From assembly GCA_024405335.1 (NCBI GenBank), contig JAKSOX010000007.1, positions 1 through 22,092 of the forward strand: 22,092 bases of DNA, read 5' to 3'. The translations under genes and the position numbers were made by a program. This DNA is from Kiritimatiellia bacterium (lineage in GTDB: Bacteria; Verrucomicrobiota; Kiritimatiellia; RFP12; UBA1067). The notes under the pieces were generated by a model. That model had not been told where the DNA came from. It saw only the letters and a program-made list of their open reading frames with translations, and made no database searches. The first letter of the stretch is position 1. Every line of letters starts with the position of its first letter. Shown here piece by piece: positions 1-6,529 of the stretch.

Positions 1-116
1 CGCGGATTGGACGCATGGCTCCCGTAGCTGCGCAAAATGGCGAACGGCCAGGCGTCGTCGGCGGCGGATCCCGCCAGGCAGAAACCGGCGGCGGCGAAAA
101 GAAGTGCGTTTTTCAT
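1..116 (-). CDS. Secreted protein of unknown function, N-terminal fragment (runs off the window)
   Basis: Only the first 38 complete codons are inside the window, starting at the ATG at 116..114 on the minus strand. The fragment begins MKNALLFAAAGFCLAG, then SAADDAWPFAIL. That is a lysine, a hydrophobic stretch and a small-residue cleavage region (around SAA/DD), which is a typical Sec signal peptide. The cysteine at residue 13 sits inside the hydrophobic core rather than at a convincing lipobox, so I favour signal peptidase I over a lipoprotein, without certainty. The mature part visible is too short to name a family. There is no Shine-Dalgarno sequence; instead a near-consensus -10 box lies 6 bp upstream of the ATG, which suggests a leaderless transcript. 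The gene is divergent from yebC. I chose this ATG because it gives the complete signal peptide. Confidence 0.7.
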   Translation of the reverse strand, partial: MKNALLFAAAGFCLAGSAADDAWPFAILRSYGSHASNP

Positions 117-122
117 GGGCCC

Positions 123-151
123 ATTATAGCACAGCCCCCCTTGCGTTTCAC
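123..151 (-). promoter_or_regulatory. Sigma70-type promoter for the leftward secreted-protein gene
   Basis: On the minus strand, a perfect TATAAT (128..123) is preceded after 17 bp by GTGAAA (151..146), a 4 of 6 match to the -35 consensus. Only six bases (GGGCCC) separate the -10 box from the ATG at 116, so the predicted transcription start falls on or next to the start codon. The -35 element shares position 146 with the -35 element of the divergent yebC promoter. Confidence 0.6.
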
Positions 152-169
152 CATGTTTTTTGATACAAT
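141..169 (+). promoter_or_regulatory. Sigma70-type promoter for yebC-murCB
   Basis: TTGCGT (141-146) and TACAAT (164-169) are separated by 17 bp. The -10 box matches 5 of 6 consensus bases; the -35 box matches only at TTG. The -10 box lies about 35 bp before the yebC ATG, leaving room for a short leader with a good ribosome binding site. It is arranged back to back with the minus-strand promoter in the same 87-bp gap. Confidence 0.5.
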
Positions 170-188
170 GCGCCATCTTTCAAATCAA

Positions 189-194
189 AAGGAG
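189..194 (+). promoter_or_regulatory. Ribosome binding site of yebC
   Basis: AAGGAG sits 9 bp before the ATG at 204 and supports that start. The leftward gene across the divergent region lacks any such site. Confidence 0.7.
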
Positions 195-203
195 TAGTTC
201 GAA

Positions 204-968
204 ATGTCAGGTCACAGCCACTGGGCGACAATCAAGCGCGCGAAAGGCGCGGCGGATGCCAAGAAAGGCAAAATCTTTTCCAAGCTCGGCAAGGAAATCA
301 CCATTGTCGTGAAGGCCAAGGGCGGCGATCCGAACACCAACCCCACCCTCCGCACGCTCATCGCCAAGGCGAAGGCGGCGCAGATGCCCAACGACAACAT
401 CGACCGCGCCATCAAGAAAGGCACGGGCGAGCTCGAGTCCGCGGCGCTCGTCGACGCCCAGTACGAAGGCATCAAGGGCGGCGTCGCGATCGTCTGCACG
501 GTCCTCACGGACAACAAGAACCGCGCGGCCGCCGAAGTCAGCAACGTGTTCAAGAAGAACGGCATCGAGCTGGCGAAGCCCGGTTCCGCGTCGCGCCTCT
601 TCGACAAGCTCGGCCAGATCATGATTCCCGCGGCCGACGGCGTCGACGAAGACAAGGTGATGGAAGTCGCGCTCGAAGCCGGCGCGGAAGACGTCGTCTC
701 CGAGGACGGCGGCTTCACCGTCAAGTGCCAGCCCGCCGATTTCGCCACCGTGTCCGAAGCCGTCAAGGCCGCCGGCATCGCGATCGACGAAGAGAACTCC
801 AGCGTTGGCCTCGTTCCGAACATGACCGCGCCCGTGAGCGACGTGGCCGCCGCCAAGGCGATCAACAAGTTCGTCGACATGCTCGAAGATCTCGAAGACA
901 CGCAAGACGTCTACACGAACATGGAAACGACCGACGAAGTGGACGCCGCGCTCGAAGCCGAGGGCTGA
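204..968 (+). CDS. yebC: YebC/TACO1-family protein (translation factor or regulator)
   Basis: This 254-residue protein opens with the family signature MSGHSHWATIKRAKGAAD, followed by the conserved KKGKIFSKLGKEI and the central AKAAQMPNDNIDRAIKKG segment. The later YEGIKGGVAIV and NRAAAEV blocks are also present. Length and domain order match ordinary YebC proteins (about 240-250 residues, three domains). The family was long annotated as a DNA-binding regulator (PmpR). The mitochondrial homologue TACO1 and bacterial members are now linked to translation, including relief of ribosome stalling at proline-rich motifs. The start is fixed by a good ribosome binding site at 189-194. It has its own promoter and is followed with no gap by murCB (TGA then GTG), so the two are probably cotranscribed. 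YebC often neighbours ruvC; that is not the case downstream here. Confidence 0.95.
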   Translation: MSGHSHWATIKRAKGAADAKKGKIFSKLGKEITIVVKAKGGDPNTNPTLRTLIAKAKAAQMPNDNIDRAIKKGTGELESAALVDAQYEGIKGGVAIVCTVLTDNKNRAAAEVSNVFKKNGIELAKPGSASRLFDKLGQIMIPAADGVDEDKVMEVALEAGAEDVVSEDGGFTVKCQPADFATVSEAVKAAGIAIDEENSSVGLVPNMTAPVSDVAAAKAINKFVDMLEDLEDTQDVYTNMETTDEVDAALEAEG

Positions 969-2873
969 GTGAACTGCCACTTCATGGGCATAGGCGGCGT
1001 CGGCATGGCCGGCGTCGCTTTTCTTTTGAAGAAAGCCGGCCACGCCGTGACCGGCTGCGACAAGTGCGCTTCTCCGCGCACCCGTTGGCTCGAAGCGAAC
1101 GGCATCCCCGTCGCCACGGGGCACGACGCCGCCCACGTGGCGGCCGGAGTCGAACGCCTGGTGGTGACGCCGGCCGTTCCCGAAACGGCGCCCGAACTCG
1201 TCGCCGCGCGCGCGGCGAACGGCGTCGCGGTGAGCTTCCGCGGCGAAGCGCTCGCCGAACTTTTCAACGCCGCCGCGTGCGGCGTCGCCATCTGCGGCAC
1301 CCACGGAAAGACGACCACCGCCACCTACACCGCGCGTCTGCTGCGCCTGCTTGGCGCGGACCCTTCCTGGTGCATCGGCGGCGAAGCGGGGTCCGACCCA
1401 GTCGCCGGCGTCGGCCGGGGGCCGTTCGTCGTGGAGGCGGACGAATCGGACGGCACGCTCGCGCTCTACCGGGCCAGGATTCTCGTGATCACGTCGCTGG
1501 ATTACGACCACGCCGACCATTTCAAAACCCACGCCGACTATCTGGCGTGCTACGACCGGGCGGCCGCGCAGGCGGAAACGGTGATCCGCGCGGAGACGCT
1601 CGCGGACGGCGCCTGGCCGGAACTCGGGCGGCTCGTCCTGGGCGCGCACAACGTGCGGAACGCCCTTTGCGCCATCGCCGTCTGCCGGGAGCTCGGATTC
1701 GCGGAGGACGCGATCCGCGCCGCGCTCCCGAAGGCGCTCGCCGACCTGCCGGACCGCCGTTTCCAGCGCATTTGGCCGCCCGTCGGCGAACCGGGCGCCG
1801 CGGCGTTTTCCGTAATCGCGGACTACGCTCACCATCCGCGTGAAATCGCCTGCGCCGTGGAAATGGCGCGCTCGCTCAAGCCGAAACGTTTGCGCGTCCT
1901 GTTCCAGCCCCACCGCCATTCGCGCACGAAGGCGCTGAAGGACGATTTTGCGGCGGTGTTGAAAACGGTGGACGAACTGGTGTTGCTGCCCGTCTACGCC
2001 GCGTTCGAAAAGCCGCTTTTGGGCGGCGACGCGGCCGACCTCTACAAAGCGCTCCGCGACGGTGAAACGCAATCCGGTTCCGCGTCGAGCATGGTCAAGC
2101 TCGCGCGCAATCCGCTCGAGGCCTGGCGCCATGCGTTCCTCACGCGCCGGGACGGCGATTTGGTGATTCTGCTCGGCGCCGGGGACGTCATCGGACTCGT
2201 TCCGCGCGTACTGCGCGACATGGAAAGCGAGGGCGGCGATTCGGGCAAGATCGTCTACGTCGGCGCGGGCACGAACACCTGGCGCTCCGATTTGGCGACG
2301 GACGAAATCTACGTGAAGACGGACGGCCCCGCCGGCCGGCCGGGCGCGAGTCTGGGCATTCCCTGGATGGCGGGAGTTCCAGGAACCATCGGCGGATGGA
2401 CGAAGATGAACGCCGGCGCCTTCGGCCATTCCGTTTCCGAAGTGATCCGGCGCGTGAAGGTGGACGGCGTCTGGCGCGCGGCGGCGGATTGCGGATTCGC
2501 CTACCGGCATTCGGACGTCGTCGGGGAAATCCAGGACGTCGAATTCGACGAGGCGAAACTCGCCGCCGCACGCGCCGACGGCTCGGCGGCGGACTATTTG
2601 GCGAAGCGGAAAAAATTCCCGCCGGGCACCAAAGGCAGCGTGTTCAAGAATCCGCCCGGCGACTTCGCGGGACGCCTGCTCGAAGAAGCTGGAGCCAAGA
2701 CGCTGCGCGTCGGCGGCGCCCGCGTGTGGGAAGAACACGCCAACGTGATCGTCTTGGCCCCCGGGGCCCCGGCGTCCGACTTCCTCGCGCTCGCGCGACT
2801 GATGGCGGCGCGCGTCCTCGATCGCTTCGGCGTGACGCTCGAACCGGAGGTCCAAGGCCTCCAAACCGCTTGA
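969..2873 (+). CDS. murC-murB: Fused UDP-N-acetylmuramate-alanine ligase and UDP-N-acetylenolpyruvoylglucosamine reductase (MurC-MurB)
   Basis: A single 634-residue frame joins two cytoplasmic peptidoglycan-precursor enzymes in the order MurC then MurB. MurC part (about 1-418): UDP-binding GIGGVGMAG (7-15), ATP P-loop GTHGKTTT (110-117), VEADESDG (155-162), GAHNVRNAL (225-233), YAHHP (286-290) and a closing LLGAGDVI. MurB part (about 425-634): VGAGTN (431-436, equivalent to the FAD-contacting GGGSN), VPGTIGG and MNAGAFG (470-486), AYRHS (511-515), GSVFKNP (556-562) and a terminal LEPEV (624-628) with the catalytic Glu. The serine acid catalyst (GSVFK) and the Arg of YR are present. Both halves are short: MurC lacks about 60 residues before GAHN, and MurB lacks most of its N-terminal FAD subdomain plus the stretch before the GIPG-like motif. 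The GTG start abuts the yebC stop, with GAGGG at 960-964; an ATG at 984 is possible but would cut the nucleotide-binding strand. Confidence 0.88.
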   Translation: MNCHFMGIGGVGMAGVAFLLKKAGHAVTGCDKCASPRTRWLEANGIPVATGHDAAHVAAGVERLVVTPAVPETAPELVAARAANGVAVSFRGEALAELFNAAACGVAICGTHGKTTTATYTARLLRLLGADPSWCIGGEAGSDPVAGVGRGPFVVEADESDGTLALYRARILVITSLDYDHADHFKTHADYLACYDRAAAQAETVIRAETLADGAWPELGRLVLGAHNVRNALCAIAVCRELGFAEDAIRAALPKALADLPDRRFQRIWPPVGEPGAAAFSVIADYAHHPREIACAVEMARSLKPKRLRVLFQPHRHSRTKALKDDFAAVLKTVDELVLLPVYAAFEKPLLGGDAADLYKALRDGETQSGSASSMVKLARNPLEAWRHAFLTRRDGDLVILLGAGDVIGLVPRVLRDMESEGGDSGKIVYVGAGTNTWRSDLATDEIYVKTDGPAGRPGASLGIPWMAGVPGTIGGWTKMNAGAFGHSVSEVIRRVKVDGVWRAAADCGFAYRHSDVVGEIQDVEFDEAKLAAARADGSAADYLAKRKKFPPGTKGSVFKNPPGDFAGRLLEEAGAKTLRVGGARVWEEHANVIVLAPGAPASDFLALARLMAARVLDRFGVTLEPEVQGLQTA

Positions 2874-2910
2874 TCTGCCGTATCAATGCGTTCCCGCCGC
2901 CAAATTCCGA

Positions 2911-2932
2911 ATCGCCGACCGTGAATGGCGAT
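2911..2932. terminator. Weak stem-loop between convergent murCB and the beta-helix gene
   Basis: The 73-bp convergent gap (2874-2946) holds ATCGCC (2911-2916) and GGCGAT (2927-2932), which can pair as a 6-bp stem with a 10-base loop. There is no T-run on either side, so it is not a standard intrinsic terminator. It is the only hairpin I could find in the gap. Confidence 0.25.
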
Positions 2933-2946
2933 GGATGCGGATGGCG

Positions 2947-5421
2947 TCATTCCTTCGGCAATTCGGTTTCGTCGAACGTGCAGTCCACGAAATCGAACGC
3001 CGCCTTCTCGCAGTTCTCGAAGGCGCACTTCTTGAACGTGCAGTTCCTGAGCGTCATCTTGCCCGAAAACACGTGCTTGAGCGAGCACTTCACGAACTTG
3101 CAGTTCACGTAGGAATTTTCGCCGCCCGAACCGGTGAACGTCATGTTGTGCATCTCGCAACCGTCCCATTCGCCGCCGCGCGGCTGGCGCCCGACGCAGT
3201 TTTTCATGCGGCACTTCGTGAGCCGCGCGTGCCCCACCGCCATGTCCTGGAACGTGCAGTCCACCAGGCGCCCCATCACGCCCACCGTGACCGGGGCGCG
3301 CAGCTTCTTGCCGGGGCCGAACTTGAGCCCGCGCATCGCGAAGTCCCAGTCCGCGTACGTTTTGCCGCCCACGCCGAGTTCGAGGCCGTACGGCCAGTCG
3401 TTCGTGTCCGTGGCGCGCGCGTAGCCGCTGCTCCGGCGCGAACCGCAGCGGAACACGCCGTTGATGCCGGAGTTGTTGCGCGCCACGGAGCCGAACGTGC
3501 GCTCCCACATGTAGATGCGGCCCACGTTGCGCTCGAACACGAAGTTGTGGCCGCAGCAGGTGACGATGTCCGTCTGGAACGGGCTCGCCCAGAACTTGTT
3601 GCCGTCCATGTACGTGTCCTGCATCATGTCCCAACCGTCCTCCGCGTCGAACGAGCTCATCGCCAGAGCCTCGCCGCACCGGATGAACGCGTTGTCCTTG
3701 AACCGGAAATTGCGCATCGCGCTCGCGGCGTAGCCCACGCAGCGCACGTGCGTGAAATTGCAGTTCGCCACCGTGCAGTTGTACGGCATGCGGAAGTCGC
3801 TCGCGGTGAACTCCGCCTTGTTCGCCTCGAGCACGTTGGGGCAGTCGACGCTCACGCGCAGGTACGTGGCTTCGTCGGGGATGCGGATCTTGCGGTACTG
3901 CCAGGCCGTCTCCGCCCCCACGAGACGCTTGCCGACGGAATAGAAGCACACCGTCACGCACCATTCGCGGAACGAGCGCCCCTGGTAGCCGAGGAATTTG
4001 CACAGCTGCACCCAGTTGCCGCAGTCCTTGCCGGTGACGTCGATGAAATCGCTCGTGACGCGCCCCTTCACCGAACGGTTCACCTTGCCGGTTTTGCGGT
4101 CGAGCTCGCCGGGTTCCGTGAACTTCACGGGGCGCGAATACCGCGCCATGCCGCCGCGGCGGTCGCTGGCGACGCCGTTGCCGCCGCCGTACCCCGTGAC
4201 GTCCACGATCTTCAAGTTCTCGATGCCAGAATACCGGCATTCGCCGTCGATGGAAACGCCCATCGGCCATTCGCTCTTGTGCTCCGAATGCTCGTAGTCG
4301 TGTTCCCAGTAGTCGCCGGCGATCGTGCCGTTCACGAGGTGGGCGTCGTCCGTGCTCTCGAAGCGCACCATCGTCGCGTGGCAGCCCGTGAAGCCGTTTT
4401 CCTTGAAGGTGGCGCCGTTCATGTCCACGGTGAGGTAGTCCGGCATGGAAATGAACGCCTTGGCGCTAAGGCGGTAGGTGCCCGGCAGCAGCACCACCTT
4501 GCGGTAGCCCTCCGCGGCCTTGTCCGCGAGGAATTCGTCCAGGCCCTTCGTGGTCTGCAGCGCCTCGGCCTCCACGGCGTCCTTGTCGTAGCCGGGGTCG
4601 TACTTGACGACGCGCTGCTCGAACGCGGCCGTCACGGGGATGCCGCTGCCGTTGGAGGGATAGCTCACCACGTAGCCGGGCTGCTTGGGATCCGCCGGCT
4701 TCGGCGCGGCGCCGCCGGAAGGCGCGAGCCGTTCGCGGTGGTCGTCGTTCTTGATCTTGTACGTCTCGAGGTCCTTTTCCGTCATCGCGTACGTCCGCTC
4801 GGCGGTGATTTCCAGTTCGGCGGCGTCGCGCACGCGGAACTGCTGCCACACGCGGTGCGATTCGCGGCCCTTCTGGTCCGTGCACCAGAGGCAAACGTCG
4901 TAGTCGCCGGGCGAAAGCGTTCCGAGGTCGATTTCGTTGTCGCCCGCGGACAAATCGGCGACGGTCTTCTCGTTGGCGCCGCCCTTGGCCTGTTTCTTCG
5001 ACTTCTTCGCCGGTTTCGGCTTCGGAAGCTTCTTGGTTTTGGACGCCGTCTTCTTCACGCCCTTCTTGGATGGCGAGAACGCGGGAAGCGGCGTCGGCTC
5101 GGAACGCACCAGCCGCACGTGCGCCGTGAAGCGCCACGAATCGTCGCCGTGGCGGATTTCGCTCTGGTCCCAGTCGGTGACGTAGAACTTGATCGACGCC
5201 GGCACGGACGAAGTGACGATCGGCTGCACGTAGTAGGTGGACACGTACGGCACGCGGAACTCTTCGGCGGGCTCGTACCCGCGCGGCGTGGACGTGGCGG
5301 CGGGCTTGCCGGCGGAAGGATCCGTCTGGTCGCCGGGCTTCAACGCCACCGGCGCCGCGCAAACAAGACACGAAACAGCGAACGTGGCAATCGCCAAAAC
5401 CTGGCAGGTCAAACGTTTCAT
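2947..5421 (-). CDS. Secreted right-handed parallel beta-helix protein
   Basis: The 824-residue protein starts with a Sec signal peptide (MKRLTCQVLAIATFAV..., cleavage near CAAP, residue 23). Residues about 118-147 form a very basic lysine/proline-rich linker. A pectate-lyase-like start of a beta-helix follows (KVVLLPGTYRLSAKAF near 308-323, then DMNGATFKEN). Residues about 470-530 look like a beta-sandwich insert (VCFYSVGKRLVG, then IPDEATYLRVSVD) of the type seen in tail-spike and carbohydrate-binding proteins. From about 540 to the end come helix rungs with repeated NC/DC-x-F-x-x-C steps (NCNFTHVRC, DCTFQDM, NCKFVKCSL, NCTFKKCAF). The overall fold suggests a polysaccharide lyase, hydrolase or binding protein, but I recognise no catalytic set. 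I chose the ATG at 5421 because it begins the signal peptide; the frame stays open for 55 more codons upstream. It is the last gene of the operon, 17 bp after the ferredoxin gene, with GGAG 11 bp before the ATG. Confidence 0.8.
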   Translation of the reverse strand: MKRLTCQVLAIATFAVSCLVCAAPVALKPGDQTDPSAGKPAATSTPRGYEPAEEFRVPYVSTYYVQPIVTSSVPASIKFYVTDWDQSEIRHGDDSWRFTAHVRLVRSEPTPLPAFSPSKKGVKKTASKTKKLPKPKPAKKSKKQAKGGANEKTVADLSAGDNEIDLGTLSPGDYDVCLWCTDQKGRESHRVWQQFRVRDAAELEITAERTYAMTEKDLETYKIKNDDHRERLAPSGGAAPKPADPKQPGYVVSYPSNGSGIPVTAAFEQRVVKYDPGYDKDAVEAEALQTTKGLDEFLADKAAEGYRKVVLLPGTYRLSAKAFISMPDYLTVDMNGATFKENGFTGCHATMVRFESTDDAHLVNGTIAGDYWEHDYEHSEHKSEWPMGVSIDGECRYSGIENLKIVDVTGYGGGNGVASDRRGGMARYSRPVKFTEPGELDRKTGKVNRSVKGRVTSDFIDVTGKDCGNWVQLCKFLGYQGRSFREWCVTVCFYSVGKRLVGAETAWQYRKIRIPDEATYLRVSVDCPNVLEANKAEFTASDFRMPYNCTVANCNFTHVRCVGYAASAMRNFRFKDNAFIRCGEALAMSSFDAEDGWDMMQDTYMDGNKFWASPFQTDIVTCCGHNFVFERNVGRIYMWERTFGSVARNNSGINGVFRCGSRRSSGYARATDTNDWPYGLELGVGGKTYADWDFAMRGLKFGPGKKLRAPVTVGVMGRLVDCTFQDMAVGHARLTKCRMKNCVGRQPRGGEWDGCEMHNMTFTGSGGENSYVNCKFVKCSLKHVFSGKMTLRNCTFKKCAFENCEKAAFDFVDCTFDETELPKE

Positions 5422-5438
5422 GTGCCGATCAGCTCCAT

Positions 5439-6512
5439 TCAGCGTGGCGCGGCGGCCAGTTCCGCCGACTTCTTCGCGACCGCGTCGACCATCTTCTCCA
5501 CGTCCGACAGGCCGGAAACGGCCTCTTCCATGGGACACGGGCCCGTTTTGTCGCGGTTCAGGATCTTGGGCGTCTTCTCGTCGCACGACGTCTGCACGCC
5601 CTTTTCCCTCAGGAAAGATTCAGCGTCTTCGGAAAGCGTCAACGCGTGCACGCGCTTGACGCCGCCCTTCACCGCGATCGCCGCCGCCGCGCGGCCCACC
5701 ACCTTGTCGATCAGCCAGGCGCCCTTCAAATCTTCGGGGCGCGTTTCGAGCCGGTCCAGCAGCGGCTTCACGCCGCAGCCCTTCGCGTAGGAGAAGATCA
5801 CGCCGTCCTTCACGAGCGCGAACGCGGCTTTCGCCGACAGCAGCCGCTTCGCCTCCGCGAGCACGTCCGCGTCGCCCATCTTCGTCACCACGCGGTGGAC
5901 GGCGAAGCCCTTGAGCGTCATCGCGGGCTCGGGACGCGCGGGACACAGGTGCTCGCACGCGCCGCAGCCGATGCAACGGCTCGTGTCCACCTGCGGCACC
6001 AACGGGGCCTTGGGGTTCTTCTTGTCCAACGAAACGCGCACGATCGCCTGCACGGGGCAATGCCGTTCGCACGCATGGCACTCCACGCCTTCCGTCGCCG
6101 CGAGGCAGCGGTCCTTGTGCCACACCGCGTGGCCGACGTGGACGTTGATCTTCTCCGCCGGGGCGAGCGGTTTGATCGCGCCCGCCGGGCACGCCTCGCC
6201 GCAGCGGTTGCAGTCCACGCGGCAGTAGCCGTGCGAAAAACGCATCTCCGGGCGCAGGAAGCGCCTGGGGTCGGAACTCGGCACGAGCACGTGGTTCGGG
6301 CACGCCGCCACGCACAGCTGGCAGCCGACGCACGCGCGGTCGAACGCCGCGAAACTCCGCGCGCCGGCGGGCACGAGCGGCGTCGCGCGCCCGGGCTCGC
6401 CGGGACGGGACACCGGCGCGAAACCGCCGTCAGTCAGCTTGTCGCCCGCCGTCGCCGCGGCCACTCCGGCCGTCGCGCCCAACGCCAAAAAAGCCCTTCT
6501 CGAAACGTCCAT
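5439..6512 (-). CDS. Tat-exported four-cluster ferredoxin fused to a DUF1893 domain
   Basis: The 357-residue protein begins MDVSRRAFLALGATAG, a twin-arginine signal (SRRAFL plus a short hydrophobic stretch), so export across the inner membrane with clusters loaded is likely. Residues 61-190 carry sixteen cysteines in four 4Fe-4S motifs: C61/64/67/71, C97/101/104/108, C136/145/148/152 and C180/183/186/190. This is the MauM/NapG-type polyferredoxin layout. Residues about 218-348 match DUF1893 as I know it: ALVKDGVIFSYAKGCGVKPLLD, then LIDKVVGRAAAAI, then LNRDKTGPCPMEEAV. DUF1893 has a deaminase-like fold in a solved Thermotoga structure but no settled function. A strong AGGAGG (6520-6525) lies 7 bp before the ATG. 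The gene sits between an Fe-S aldo/keto reductase and the beta-helix gene. An electron-transfer role is inferred from the clusters; the substrate is unknown. Confidence 0.85.
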   Translation of the reverse strand: MDVSRRAFLALGATAGVAAATAGDKLTDGGFAPVSRPGEPGRATPLVPAGARSFAAFDRACVGCQLCVAACPNHVLVPSSDPRRFLRPEMRFSHGYCRVDCNRCGEACPAGAIKPLAPAEKINVHVGHAVWHKDRCLAATEGVECHACERHCPVQAIVRVSLDKKNPKAPLVPQVDTSRCIGCGACEHLCPARPEPAMTLKGFAVHRVVTKMGDADVLAEAKRLLSAKAAFALVKDGVIFSYAKGCGVKPLLDRLETRPEDLKGAWLIDKVVGRAAAAIAVKGGVKRVHALTLSEDAESFLREKGVQTSCDEKTPKILNRDKTGPCPMEEAVSGLSDVEKMVDAVAKKSAELAAAPR

Positions 6513-6519
6513 CGTCTTG

Positions 6520-6525
6520 CCTCCT
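6520..6525 (-). promoter_or_regulatory. Ribosome binding site of the ferredoxin-DUF1893 gene
   Basis: A perfect AGGAGG on the minus strand lies 7 bp upstream of the ATG at 6512, within the 17-bp gap after the aldo/keto reductase stop. Confidence 0.75.
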
Positions 6526-6529
6526 CGCC

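Noticed and set aside
207..2864. Minus-strand 885-codon frame opposite yebC and murCB
   Set aside because: Arg/His/Gly-rich antisense shadow; both + strand genes are unmistakable.
3000..3130. Imperfect repeated units around GAACGTGCAGT and similar words
   Set aside because: They follow the repeated beta-helix rungs of the encoded protein, so they are not an independent DNA repeat.
2935..5790. Long + strand open frame of 951 codons antisense to the beta-helix gene
   Set aside because: It is rich in Arg, His, Ala and Val with no recognisable domain, has no ribosome binding site, and covers the antisense of a signal-peptide-bearing, well-structured protein. Open antisense frames are common in GC-rich DNA.
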